From positions 310,001 to 374,000 of the forward strand of contig NZ_JADNBB010000002.1 in the NCBI RefSeq assembly GCF_015550595.1: a DNA stretch of 64,000 nt. The letters run 5' to 3'. The translations under genes were made by a program, and so were the position numbers. Numbering within the stretch: position 1 is the stretch's first letter; each line of letters starts with the position of its first letter. Origin of the DNA: Parabacteroides goldsteinii. GTDB taxonomy: Bacteria; Bacteroidota; Bacteroidia; Bacteroidales; Tannerellaceae. This document shows, piece after piece, positions 1 through 8,664 of the stretch. The notes under the pieces were generated by a model, which saw only the letters and a program-made list of their open reading frames with translations, made no database searches and had not been told where the DNA came from.

Positions 1-1320
1 ACGTTTCTTGTCATCTACCTCGATCGCATCCTCGATCGAACTGTTCTCGAATTTATCCAGTACTTCGCTGATCTGCGTTCCCAGGAAAGAAGATATGATA
101 GCGGGAGGCGCTTCGTTGGCTCCCAGACGGTGTGCGTTGGTCGCAGAAGCGATACTTGCTTTCAATAAGGCATTATATTTATAAACGGCCATCAGCGTAT
201 TAACGACGAACGTGATGAAACGCAGGTTGTCTTCGCGGTCTTTACCCGGCGAGAAGAGGTTGATGCCCGTATCGGTACCCATCGACCAATTACAATGCTT
301 ACCCGAACCGTTCACACCCATAAAAGGCTTTTCGTGAAGCAGTACGCGGAAATTATGACGGCGCGAAACACGTTTCATGACCGACATCAACAGTTGGTTA
401 TGGTCGTTCGCCAGGTTACATTCTTCATAGATCGGTGCCAACTCGAACTGGTTCGGGGCAACCTCGTTATGACGGGTTTTCACCGGGATACCCAGCTTGT
501 AACATTCCACTTCCAGGTCTTTCATGAATTCCTGTACGCGTGAAGGGATAGCACCGAAATAATGGTCGTCCAACTGCTGATTCTTGGCACTTTCGTGTCC
601 GAGAAGCGTGCGTTCTGTCAGTGACAGGTCGGGACGGGCCGAATACAATTCTTCGTCTACCAGGAAATATTCCTGTTCCCAGCCCAGGTAGGTGATCACT
701 TTATGAACATCTTCGTTAAAGTAGTTGCAGACCTCTTTGGCTGCTTTGTTCAGAGCTTCAACCGAGCGGATAAGCGGTGTTTTGTAGTCGAGCGCTTCAC
801 CGGTATAAGCGATAAATACAGTCGGGATACACAAGGTGTCGTCTACAATAAATGCGGGAGAGGAGGGGTCCCAGGCAGAATATCCGCGGGCTTCGAACGT
901 GTTGCGCAATCCGCCGTTAGGGAAACTGGATGCGTCCGGTTCCTGCTGGGCGAGCAGTTTGCCGCTGAATTCTTCGATCATACCGCCATTGCCGTCGTGT
1001 TCTACAAAAGCGTCGTGCTTTTCGGCAGTTCCGTCGGTAAGCGGTTGGAACCAGTGTGTGTAATGGGTTACTCCTTTTTCCAGTGCCCACATACGCATAC
1101 CGGCAGCTACATGGTTGGCTATTTCCCGGTCGATAGGTGTTCCATTATCAATGGCGTGGGTCAGGGCTTTGTACGTTTCCTTGGAGAGATACTTTTGCAT
1201 AGCCTTACGGTTAAATACGTTCTCGCCATAGTACTCGGATACTTTCTGTTTGGGAGTGATGGCTTCTACGGCCTTACGGTTGGAAGCTTTCTCCACTGCA
1301 TTAAAGCGTGAGATTGACAT
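1..1320 (-). CDS. glnN: Glutamine synthetase type III (3' end beyond window)
   Basis: Makes glutamine from glutamate, ammonia and ATP in the cytoplasm. The 440 visible residues begin MSISRFNAVEKASNRK and include the GSIII-type segments YLGWEQEYFLVD, RHNEVAPNQFELAP and GVNGSGKHCNWS, which supply metal, glutamate and ATP ligands in the glutamine synthetase fold. The family is about 730 residues long, so roughly 290 C-terminal residues lie off the left edge. The start at 1320 fits a -7 box (TATCTTTG on the minus strand, 1349-1356) 28 nt upstream. GSIII is the usual form in Bacteroidales. Identity is secure; the truncation is only the window boundary. Confidence 0.95.
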   Translation of the reverse strand, partial: MSISRFNAVEKASNRKAVEAITPKQKVSEYYGENVFNRKAMQKYLSKETYKALTHAIDNGTPIDREIANHVAAGMRMWALEKGVTHYTHWFQPLTDGTAEKHDAFVEHDGNGGMIEEFSGKLLAQQEPDASSFPNGGLRNTFEARGYSAWDPSSPAFIVDDTLCIPTVFIAYTGEALDYKTPLIRSVEALNKAAKEVCNYFNEDVHKVITYLGWEQEYFLVDEELYSARPDLSLTERTLLGHESAKNQQLDDHYFGAIPSRVQEFMKDLEVECYKLGIPVKTRHNEVAPNQFELAPIYEECNLANDHNQLLMSVMKRVSRRHNFRVLLHEKPFMGVNGSGKHCNWSMGTDTGINLFSPGKDREDNLRFITFVVNTLMAVYKYNALLKASIASATNAHRLGANEAPPAIISSFLGTQISEVLDKFENSSIEDAIEVDDKKR

Positions 1321-1348
1321 ACGGATTATTTTTTTGTTTTACCGGCTG

Positions 1349-1356
1349 CAAAGATA
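1349..1356 (-). promoter_or_regulatory. Bacteroidetes -7 box for glutamine synthetase
   Basis: TATCTTTG on the minus strand matches TAnnTTTG exactly, 28 nt before the glnN start. No clear -33 box at the usual spacing. Confidence 0.6.
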
Positions 1357-1385
1357 CGGGCAAATCTTGGTTTGTGCTTTCAATG

Positions 1386-1429
1386 GGTAGTTAAAAAGAA
1401 ACAAAGCCCATCCGACTTGGGATGAGCTT
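1386..1429 (-). terminator. Intrinsic terminator after hppA
   Basis: On the minus strand an AGCTCATCC/GGATGGGCT stem (one mismatch, loop CAAGT) is followed by TTGTTTCTTTTT. It lies about 130 nt downstream of the hppA stop and before glnN, so it separates the two leftward genes. Confidence 0.7.
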
Positions 1430-1559
1430 CGATTATCCTTTTTTAGAGTGCAGTATGTTAGGACTGAGCTAGCAAGGGCACTATCATGGTGCAAAGTGGG
1501 GGATTCGTCTCCCTGGGTTTTCGTTGTTAAGAATGTGAACTGTTCTATCCTATTTGTCT

Positions 1560-3764
1560 TTAAAACAAACTCCACGCCACTGTCAACCCCGCCATCACAA
1601 TGGCTACCATACTCATCAGTTTGATCAGGATATTCAGGCTGGGGCCGGAGGTATCTTTGAACGGATCGCCTACCGTGTCGCCTACAACTGTTGCTTTATG
1701 GGCTTCGCTGCCTTTGCCGCCGTGGTTGCCTTCTTCTACATGCTTCTTGGCGTTGTCCCAGGCTCCACCGGCGTTTGCCATGAAGATGGCCAGTACAAAT
1801 CCTGTACTCAGACCGCCTATCAACAGGCCGATCACTCCGGTCACACCGAATATCAGTCCGGTTAATATCGGGGCAATGATAGCCAGCAGTGAAGGTACGA
1901 CCATTTCATGCTGTGCCCCTTTGGTGGAAATCTCTACGCAACGGGCATAATCGGGTTCCGCTTTTCCGGTCAGGATACCCGGTATTTCACGGAACTGACG
2001 GCGTACTTCTTCCACCATATGTCCGGCTGCACGGCCGACGGCATTCATTGTCAATCCGCAGAACATAAAAGCCATCATCGATCCGAGGAACATGCCAGAC
2101 AGCACTTTCGGGTTCATCAATGTGACATCATAATAAACCATGAAGTCGGAGAAAGAGGCTTTTGAAATCTCTATCGTGCGTCCGTCGGCAAACGAAAGAA
2201 CGGTCTCGCCCAGTCGCAGGAGGCCGATTTTTATCTCTTCAATATAGGAAGCCAGTAATGCCAGTCCCGTCAGGGCAGCCGAACCGATGGCGAAACCTTT
2301 ACCTGTGGCAGCCGTGGTATTCCCCAGCGAGTCGAGGGCGTCGGTGCGTTTGCGTACTTCTTTTCCCAGGCCGGACATTTCGGCATTTCCCCCGGCATTG
2401 TCGGCTATCGGCCCGTAAGCATCCGTAGCCAATGTTATACCCAGGGTGGATAGCATTCCGACAGCAGCTATACCGATACCGTAAAGTCCCATTCCGGTAT
2501 TATTGAAATCAAAACCGGAAGCAAAGAGGAAGGAGCAGATGATACCTACGACAACTGCCAATACCGGAATGGCGGTAGACATCATTCCCAGCCCGAGCCC
2601 CGAGATAATAACGGTGGCCGGTCCTGTCAATCCGGATTCGGATACCCGTTGTGTCGGTTTATACGATTGTGAAGTGTAATATTCCGTAGCCTGCCCGATC
2701 ACGATGCCGACCAGCAAACCAATAATAACCGAGCAGCTGATCCAGAACCAGTTGTCGAGTCCCAGCAGATACAGGATGCCGAAGGTGGAAATGGCGATCA
2801 AAGCCGAACTCAGGTTGGTGCCGACGGCCAGCGCTTTCAGCAATTGCCGGATCGTGGCATTCTCGTTCGTACGTACGGCAAATATTCCGATGATGGAAAG
2901 AATGATACCTACAGCGGCGATCAGCATCGGGGCGATAACTGCCTTGTATTGCATTTCCACATTACCGGAAGAAACGAAAGCGGCAGCACCCAGGGCAGCC
3001 GTGGCCAGGATAGAACCGCAGTACGACTCATAGAGGTCGGCGCCCATACCGGCAACGTCGCCTACATTATCGCCTACATTGTCGGCAATGGTTGCCGGGT
3101 TTCTCGGATCGTCTTCCGGGATGCCGGCTTCAACCTTACCTACCAGGTCGGCACCCACGTCGGCAGCTTTTGTATAGATACCACCTCCCACACGGGCAAA
3201 GAGGGCCTGGGTGGAGGCTCCCATACCGAAGGTCAGCATGGTGGTAGTGATTATGGTCAGTTTATGTGTAGGATTCAATGCTTCGTCGGGGATAAGAGCA
3301 TTCAACAGGAAATACCAGAAAGAGATATCGAGCAGTCCGAGTCCGACTACTACCAGTCCCATCACGGCCCCGCTGCGGAAGGCTACCTGCAAACCCTTGT
3401 TTAGGGAGCTACGGGCAGCGTTGGCGGTACGGGCGGAAGCGTACGTGGCTGTTTTCATTCCCAGAAATCCGGCCAGCCCCGAAAAGAAACCGCCGGTCAG
3501 GAAGGCGATGGGAACCCATTCGTTCTGCACGCCGAAACCATAGGCCATAATGGAAAACAGGATGACCAATACAAGGAAAACCGAAGCTACTACCTTGTAT
3601 TGTTGTTTCAGGTACGACATCGCACCTTCACGTACGTACGAGGCGATTTTTGCCATCGTTTCCGTTCCTTCACTCTCTTTCATCATTTGCCGGAAGAAGA
3701 ACCAGGCAAATACCAGCGCCAGGATCGACGCAACGGGAATAATCCAAAAAATACTTGTTATCAT
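1560..3764 (-). CDS. hppA: K+-dependent membrane-bound ion-pumping pyrophosphatase
   Basis: Hydrolyses cytoplasmic pyrophosphate and pumps Na+ and/or H+ across the inner membrane. From the chosen start ([11 protein letters not shown]) the protein is 734 residues, almost all hydrophobic helices. The catalytic loop [20 protein letters not shown] is at about residue 202 and a second acidic loop, [20 protein letters not shown], lies in the C-terminal half. [10 protein letters not shown] has Ala where K+-independent enzymes have Lys, which marks the K+-dependent subfamily. A related Bacteroides enzyme is known to pump both Na+ and H+; whether this one does cannot be read from sequence alone. An upstream in-frame Met at 3806 would add 14 basic, non-membrane residues and is less likely. 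Confidence 0.95.
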   Translation of the reverse strand: MITSIFWIIPVASILALVFAWFFFRQMMKESEGTETMAKIASYVREGAMSYLKQQYKVVASVFLVLVILFSIMAYGFGVQNEWVPIAFLTGGFFSGLAGFLGMKTATYASARTANAARSSLNKGLQVAFRSGAVMGLVVVGLGLLDISFWYFLLNALIPDEALNPTHKLTIITTTMLTFGMGASTQALFARVGGGIYTKAADVGADLVGKVEAGIPEDDPRNPATIADNVGDNVGDVAGMGADLYESYCGSILATAALGAAAFVSSGNVEMQYKAVIAPMLIAAVGIILSIIGIFAVRTNENATIRQLLKALAVGTNLSSALIAISTFGILYLLGLDNWFWISCSVIIGLLVGIVIGQATEYYTSQSYKPTQRVSESGLTGPATVIISGLGLGMMSTAIPVLAVVVGIICSFLFASGFDFNNTGMGLYGIGIAAVGMLSTLGITLATDAYGPIADNAGGNAEMSGLGKEVRKRTDALDSLGNTTAATGKGFAIGSAALTGLALLASYIEEIKIGLLRLGETVLSFADGRTIEISKASFSDFMVYYDVTLMNPKVLSGMFLGSMMAFMFCGLTMNAVGRAAGHMVEEVRRQFREIPGILTGKAEPDYARCVEISTKGAQHEMVVPSLLAIIAPILTGLIFGVTGVIGLLIGGLSTGFVLAIFMANAGGAWDNAKKHVEEGNHGGKGSEAHKATVVGDTVGDPFKDTSGPSLNILIKLMSMVAIVMAGLTVAWSLF

Positions 3765-3795
3765 AGCAGTTCGATTTAAAAGTTTCTTTCGGAAG

Positions 3796-3842
3796 AAGGC
3801 TTTCAAAGCCTTGTTTCAGTCACCGTAAATGTAACAAAAATA
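3796..3842 (-). promoter_or_regulatory. hppA promoter -7 box and leader hairpin
   Basis: TATTTTTG on the minus strand (3835-3842) matches the -7 consensus. Between it and the start codon is a near-perfect 17-bp dyad, AAGGCTTTcAAAGCCTT (3796-3812), that would form a hairpin in the leader. Function of the dyad unknown. Confidence 0.45.
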
Positions 3843-3918
3843 AAGACGTAGAGAAACTTTTTTGGAAATAATACTGTTTCATTCTAAAAAAAACAGCATA
3901 TTTGTTACCGTTAAAAAG

Positions 3919-4773
3919 ATGAGACATACAATGACGCAAGATTCAAACCATACGACAACCTATAAGTTGGGCCTGGCCCTGAGTGGAGGAGGCGCAAAGG
4001 GATTTGCACATATAGGTGTATTTAAATTATTGGAAGAGTGTGGATTGATGCCTGATGTAATCGTGGGAACGAGTGTCGGTGCGTTGATGGGTGCTTTGTT
4101 TGCCGACGGTTATTCGGCAGACGAGATAAAAGAACTTTTTAGCGGCCGTGAATTCTCCGAGTTTGCACAGCTTCAACTTCCCAAGTCGGGATTGTTTGAC
4201 AGCAAACGTTTCCGTCATTTCTTACGACGCCATTTGAGAGCAAAAACGTTTGAAGAACTGAAGACCCCTCTGATTGTAATGGCTACCGACCTCGATAATG
4301 GTGAAAGCCATGAGTTCCGTAGCGGGCCGATTGTGGAAGCTGTTACTGCTTCGTGCAGTATACCTATTATTTTTAGCCCGGTGGTTATCAATGGGGTGCA
4401 TTATGTAGACGGCGGTCTGTTCCATAACTTCCCGGTTTCCATTATCCGCGATTCGTGCGAAAGGGTGATCGGGGTGAACGTGAGTCCGCTTGTTTCACAG
4501 AAATACAAACAGACGATCTTCCATATTGCCGAGCGTTCGTATCATTATATGTTCCGCGCCAATACGATAGAAGATCGCGAAATGTGCGACGTATTGATCG
4601 AGGCGGAAGAATTCGGCATGTATAAAACCTTCGATCTGGAGAATGTGGATCAGATTTCCAAAATCGGTTATTCTGCCGCTGTCCGGGCATTCGAACTGGT
4701 GATACAAGAAAATAAATATGAAACTCTGGTAAAAGCAATTACATCCCATAAGACGAATATCCTTATGCCGTGA
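3919..4773 (+). CDS. Patatin-like phospholipase family protein
   Basis: Predicted serine lipid acyl hydrolase of the patatin fold, about 284 residues. Visible motifs are the oxyanion loop SGGGAKGFAHIG near the N-terminus, the nucleophile elbow GTSVG, and the DGG of the Ser-Asp dyad (VDGGLFHNFP). No signal peptide or beta-barrel domain follows, unlike the longer RssA/PlpD-type outer-membrane forms, so it is probably cytoplasmic or peripheral. The reading frame extends upstream to 3862, but a promoter-like CATATTTG (3897-3904) lies inside that extension, so I chose the Met at 3919; 3931 is also possible. It diverges from hppA and stands alone before the GH13 gene. Substrate unknown. Confidence 0.85.
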   Translation: MRHTMTQDSNHTTTYKLGLALSGGGAKGFAHIGVFKLLEECGLMPDVIVGTSVGALMGALFADGYSADEIKELFSGREFSEFAQLQLPKSGLFDSKRFRHFLRRHLRAKTFEELKTPLIVMATDLDNGESHEFRSGPIVEAVTASCSIPIIFSPVVINGVHYVDGGLFHNFPVSIIRDSCERVIGVNVSPLVSQKYKQTIFHIAERSYHYMFRANTIEDREMCDVLIEAEEFGMYKTFDLENVDQISKIGYSAAVRAFELVIQENKYETLVKAITSHKTNILMP

Positions 4774-4831
4774 TTGGACCCGGCTTGCGTCGGAGTAACT
4801 TTTACCGATAACTTAAAAGTTGATAAAAGCG

Positions 4832-6529
4832 ATGAAACAAAAGGACAAAATGATTATATATCAGGTCTTTCCCCGCTGGTTTGGAAATTCAACCTTTCCA
4901 TTGGTGAAAAACGGTAGTATTGCGGAAAACGGAGTAGGTAAATTTTCAGCCTTTACTCCTACGGCGTTGGCAAAGATCAAGGAGCTGGGTATTACGCATG
5001 TTTGGTATACCGGTGTGATCGAACATGCTACCCAAACGGATTATACTGCTTACCAGATACGCAAGGATCATTCCGCTGTTGTAAAAGGGAAGGCCGGTTC
5101 TCCTTATGCCATAAAAGATTATTACGATATCGATCCCGACCTGGCCGACCGGGTGCCCGACCGTATGAAGGAGTTTGAGGCATTGGTGAAACGGACGCAC
5201 GATGCAGGAATGAAAGTGATTATCGACTTTGTTCCGAACCATGTGGCACGCGAATATCATTCGGATGCGCGTCTTTCGTTTGTGGAAGACCTGGGACAGC
5301 ATGACAATACAACGAAAGCTTTCGACATAAACAACAACTTCTATTATATTCCCGGACAGCCTTTGCAGCTGCATTTCGGTGCCAACCAGGAAGATTTTGA
5401 ATACAGCGAGTTTCCGGCTAAAGTAACGGGTAACAACCATTTCGATGCAGCCCCCGGCCGGAACGACTGGTATGAAACCGTGAAGTTGAATTATGGAGTG
5501 GATTATGTGAATGGCGGCATCTGCCATTTCGACCCGATACCGAATACCTGGACGAAGATGCTTGACATCCTTCTGTTCTGGGCTGGAAAGGGTATCGACG
5601 GTTTCCGTTGCGATATGGCGGAAATGGTCCCGGTAGAGTTTTGGAATTGGGTGATTCCGAAGGTGAAAGAGAAATATAATGTTTGTTTTATCGCCGAAGT
5701 GTATAACCCGAACGAATACCGCAATTATATCTTCAACGGCCATTTCGATTATCTGTATGATAAGGTAGGCCTGTATGATACCATACGTGCCGTGATGTGC
5801 AACCAGGCTCCGGCAACTAATATTTCCGGCTGTTGGCAAGCCCTGGAAGGTATACAGCCACACATGCTGAATTTCCTTGAAAACCATGACGAGCAGCGGG
5901 TGGCGTCTTACTTCTTTGCCGGTGATCCGCGTCCGGGTATTCCGGGTATGATCCTGTCGGCCACCATGAATACCAATCCGGTGATGATTTATAGCGGTCA
6001 GGAACTGGGTGAGCCGGGTATGGATGAAGAAGGTTTCAGCGGGTGCGACGGCCGTACCACGATATTCGATTATTGGAGTGTGGAAAGCCTGCGTAACTGG
6101 ATCAACGATGGCACTTTCGATGGCGGCAAACTGACGTCCGAGCAGCGTCTTCTTCGTACGAAGTATGCAAAAATACTGAACATCGCTAAAACAGAACAGG
6201 TTATTACCTCGGGGGCGTTCTACGACCTGATGTATGCCAACTCGCGTAATCCGTATTTTAACGCGAATCGCCAGTATGTGTTTATGCGTAAATACCAGAA
6301 CGAAGTGTTGCTGGTTGTTGTCAATTTCGATAAGAGCGAGCAGACCGTACGGGTGAAAATTCCATCGGAAGCATTTCATTCGCTTGGATTTGACGATAAT
6401 AAGGCAGCTGTCCTGACCGATTTGCTGACGGGAGAAACGAGTATCAGTACACTGACGGCGGCTTGTCCGTTTCAGTTGACTCTTCCTGCCTATTCCGGTA
6501 AGCTACTGAAGTTTACGTATAAGAAATAA
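4832..6529 (+). CDS. Alpha-amylase family (GH13) glycoside hydrolase
   Basis: Acts on alpha-glucans or malto-oligosaccharides. The roughly 565-residue protein has no signal peptide, so it is probably cytoplasmic. The four GH13 regions are present in order: IIDFVPNH, GFRCDMAEM (Asp nucleophile), FIAEVYN (Glu acid/base) and FLENHDE (transition-state Asp). The C-terminal 100 residues (QYVFMRKYQNEVLLVVVNFDKSEQTVRV) form the usual beta-sandwich domain C. The start is taken as MKQKDKMIIYQ; a Met four codons upstream is equally open. It begins 58 nt after the lipase gene and may be cotranscribed. Exact specificity (amylase, neopullulanase, glucosidase) cannot be assigned from motifs. Confidence 0.9.
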   Translation: MKQKDKMIIYQVFPRWFGNSTFPLVKNGSIAENGVGKFSAFTPTALAKIKELGITHVWYTGVIEHATQTDYTAYQIRKDHSAVVKGKAGSPYAIKDYYDIDPDLADRVPDRMKEFEALVKRTHDAGMKVIIDFVPNHVAREYHSDARLSFVEDLGQHDNTTKAFDINNNFYYIPGQPLQLHFGANQEDFEYSEFPAKVTGNNHFDAAPGRNDWYETVKLNYGVDYVNGGICHFDPIPNTWTKMLDILLFWAGKGIDGFRCDMAEMVPVEFWNWVIPKVKEKYNVCFIAEVYNPNEYRNYIFNGHFDYLYDKVGLYDTIRAVMCNQAPATNISGCWQALEGIQPHMLNFLENHDEQRVASYFFAGDPRPGIPGMILSATMNTNPVMIYSGQELGEPGMDEEGFSGCDGRTTIFDYWSVESLRNWINDGTFDGGKLTSEQRLLRTKYAKILNIAKTEQVITSGAFYDLMYANSRNPYFNANRQYVFMRKYQNEVLLVVVNFDKSEQTVRVKIPSEAFHSLGFDDNKAAVLTDLLTGETSISTLTAACPFQLTLPAYSGKLLKFTYKK

Positions 6530-6553
6530 TGGGTTTACATACGAAATACTGAT

Positions 6554-6590
6554 AAGAGGGGCGGGGGTGACTCGCCCTTCTTGTTGAAAG
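6554..6590 (+). terminator. Probable terminator after the GH13 gene
   Basis: AAGAGGGGCG pairs with CGCCCTTCTT (10 bp including one G-T pair, 9-nt loop) and is followed by a weak T-rich run. Confidence 0.5.
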
Positions 6591-6628
6591 TTTTCTGAAG
6601 ATAAGGAGATTATTGCAAATAAGTTTTG

Positions 6629-6636
6629 TACTTTTG
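6629..6636 (+). promoter_or_regulatory. -7 box for PRPP synthetase
   Basis: TACTTTTG followed by CACC, an exact TAnnTTTG match 44 nt before the prs start. The -33 region is weak. Confidence 0.65.
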
Positions 6637-6680
6637 CACCACAATTCAAATCTATTTACTTAAGATAAATATTCGGAATA

Positions 6681-7622
6681 ATGAGTGCACAAACTCCTTT
6701 CTTGGTGTTTTCGGGAACCAACTCCCGGTATCTTGCAGAGAAAATTTGCAATAGTCTTGGTTGTCCTCTGGGACAGATGAACATTCAACACTTTGCTGAC
6801 GGTGAATTTTCAGTTTCTTACGAAGAGTCTATCCGCGGCCGCGATGTGTTCCTGGTTCAATCAACATTTCCTAATTCGGACAATCTGATGGAACTTCTCC
6901 TGATGATTGATGCTGCTAAACGTGCTTCCGCACACTCTGTAATTGCTGTCGTTCCTTATTTTGGTTGGGCCCGTCAGGACAGAAAGGATAAACCCCGTGT
7001 GTCTATCGGTGCGAAACTGATCGCTGATATGTTGAGTACAGCCGGTATCGACCGTTTGATTACGATGGACTTACATGCTGACCAGATTCAGGGATTCTTT
7101 AATGTTCCGGTGGATCACTTGTATGCTTCTTCCATCTTCCTTGATTATATTAAAAGCGAACTGCCTCTCGATAACTTGTGTATCGCTACTCCGGATGTGG
7201 GTGGTACGAAACGTGCCAGCAGCTATTCCAAGTATCTGGGATTACCGATGGTTATCTGTCATAAGTCACGTTTACGTGCCAATGAGGTGGCAGAAATGCG
7301 TATCATTGGTGATGTGGAAGGCTTGGATGTCCTTTTAATAGACGATATGGTGGATACAGCCGGTACAATCACGAAGGCTGCCAACCTGATGTTGGAGAAC
7401 GGTGCGAAGTCGGTTCGTGCTATTGCCAGCCACGCTGTTATGTCTGATCCGGCTTCAACACGTGTTGACCAGTCGGCGCTGACTGAAATGATCTTTACAG
7501 ACTCTATTCCTTACGCTAAGAAATGCGAAAAGGTGAAGGTATTGTCTGTTGCTGATATGTTTGCCGAAGCAATCCGTCGTGTTTGCAGTGGCGAGTCTAT
7601 CAGTTCTTTGTATGCTATTTGA
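6681..7622 (+). CDS. prs: Ribose-phosphate pyrophosphokinase
   Basis: Makes PRPP from ribose 5-phosphate and ATP for purine, pyrimidine, histidine and NAD synthesis. Its 313 residues match the family length. The catalytic flexible-loop region (VVPYFGWARQDRKDKPR) and the PRPP-binding loop (VLLIDDMVDTAGT) are intact, as is TMDLHADQIQGFF. It is monocistronic, with a promoter at 6629 and a strong terminator at 7642. Confidence 0.97.
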   Translation: MSAQTPFLVFSGTNSRYLAEKICNSLGCPLGQMNIQHFADGEFSVSYEESIRGRDVFLVQSTFPNSDNLMELLLMIDAAKRASAHSVIAVVPYFGWARQDRKDKPRVSIGAKLIADMLSTAGIDRLITMDLHADQIQGFFNVPVDHLYASSIFLDYIKSELPLDNLCIATPDVGGTKRASSYSKYLGLPMVICHKSRLRANEVAEMRIIGDVEGLDVLLIDDMVDTAGTITKAANLMLENGAKSVRAIASHAVMSDPASTRVDQSALTEMIFTDSIPYAKKCEKVKVLSVADMFAEAIRRVCSGESISSLYAI

Positions 7623-7641
7623 TTTTATACAAAATAATAAA

Positions 7642-7688
7642 CAGGCACGGATTACACATTTACTGGTGGTTCCGTGCCTGTTTTTTTA
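7642..7688 (+). terminator. Intrinsic terminator after prs
   Basis: A perfect 10-bp stem CAGGCACGGA/TCCGTGCCTG is followed by seven Ts. The opposite side is also T-rich on the minus strand, so it may also end the convergent winged-helix operon. Confidence 0.9.
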
Positions 7689-7691
7689 TGC

Positions 7692-7976
7692 TTATTCCCC
7701 GATATATCCTTTCAGGGCATTGACGTAGTTTTCGAATGCCTGCCTGCCGGGAGGTGCTATGCGGCAAGTGGTGCGAGGCTTCTTTCCGACAAAACTCTTT
7801 TCAACTTCTATATAGCCGGCTTCGCTCAGTTTATCTATCTGCACACTCAGATTGCCGGCCGTTGCCTGTGTCTTTTCTTTCAGGTAGACAAAATCCGCCT
7901 CCTCGACCGAAAGAAGTATAGACATCACGGCGAGCCGTAATTGTGAGTGAAGTAGCGGATCTAGTTCTTTAAACAT
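7692..7976 (-). CDS. Winged-helix DNA-binding regulator (MarR/ArsR-like)
   Basis: Compact 94-residue winged-helix protein of the kind often annotated as a transcriptional regulator or HTH_34 domain protein. The recognition-helix region is FVYLKEKTQATAGNLSVQIDKLSEAGYI and the wing is VEKSFVGKKPRTTCRI. No ligand domain is visible. Its ATG overlaps the end of the upstream membrane-protein frame, so the two are translationally coupled. Bacteroidales genomes often pair such regulators with small multi-TM proteins. It is the last gene of a leftward operon whose promoter carries two dyads (11670 and 11751), so autoregulation is plausible but inferred. Confidence 0.8.
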   Translation of the reverse strand: MFKELDPLLHSQLRLAVMSILLSVEEADFVYLKEKTQATAGNLSVQIDKLSEAGYIEVEKSFVGKKPRTTCRIAPPGRQAFENYVNALKGYIGE

Positions 7977-8583
7977 TGCTTTTGGGCTTTATTGTTGACG
8001 ATATGTCCGGGTATGATCATCATAAACACGAACGATAAACCGAAGTAAAGATACCATAAAGTTGTCGCTTTTTCGCCAATCGTCAGCATGGTGAGCATAT
8101 AAATTGCGATAATAAAAGCAATCAGAGGTGTATAAGTCATCCAGCGCTCCTGTATGATAATGCCGGTAATGGAAACGCCGATTCCGCAATAAATCAAAGA
8201 GAGCGGCAGCATCAGGATAAAGTCGATATACCGGGCGAAACTAAATTCGATGATACCGATCGTCAGAAAAGTAACGATGATCCCATTACCTGCCATACCT
8301 TTGAGATGACTTTGTCGGTGTAAGTCACTACTTTCGGCGGTTTTTGTCTTTGTCTGTAAGACATTATCGGCCATATAACGAACATCAGCATCCATCCCCA
8401 ACTCCATATAAAGTTGTGTGTCAGACTAATCAGTGCAAATAAAACGATTGATAGGACCGTTGTGAAATAGCCATATATTAGCATGATATTCCCTTGCCCA
8501 ATCTCCATGTTCTTTTTACTGGAGTTTATCATTTGAGTGATGAGCGCCAGGCTCTCTTTCTCGTTTAGTGTTCTTTCTTCCAT
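7961..8583 (-). pseudogene. Four-to-six-TM membrane protein, frameshifted
   Basis: Two overlapping frames together encode one protein. The first (8583 to 8263) reads MEERTLNEKESLALITQMIN, two hydrophobic segments, then YTDKVISKVWQVMG before a premature stop. The second (reaching 7961) resumes with IIVTFLTIGIIEFSFARYID and three or four more TM segments, ending KAQKQCLKN. Joining them needs one extra base at the G run on the minus strand (CCC at 8282-8284 on the plus strand), giving about 207 residues. I do not know its function; the context (immediately before a winged-helix regulator, overlapping it) suggests a membrane partner of that regulator. A real single-base deletion and a sequencing error in the homopolymer are both possible. 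Confidence 0.75.
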
Positions 8584-8623
8584 GATTTTATATGTTTTTT
8601 ATTTTGTTCTTAATATGTTTGTT

Positions 8624-8654
8624 CAAAGATAATGTCATTGTTTTTAACAGTCAA
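8624..8654 (-). promoter_or_regulatory. Internal promoter before the membrane protein/regulator pair
   Basis: On the minus strand: TTGA (8654-8651), 19-nt spacer, TATCTTTG (8631-8624), an exact Bacteroidetes promoter. It would transcribe the membrane protein and regulator separately from the upstream beta-barrel gene. Confidence 0.65.
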
Positions 8655-8664
8655 TCATTCCGGT

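Noticed and set aside
1456-1490. On the minus strand, GCTAGCTCAGTCCTA matches 15 nt of a well-known synthetic E. coli promoter series
   Set aside because: No TTGACA or TATAAT at the right places, the host uses a different promoter type, and it lies between hppA and its terminator. Taken as coincidence.
4946-6379. 477-codon open frame on the minus strand across the GH13 gene
   Set aside because: Antisense shadow of a gene with complete GH13 motifs; its translation has no recognisable domain.
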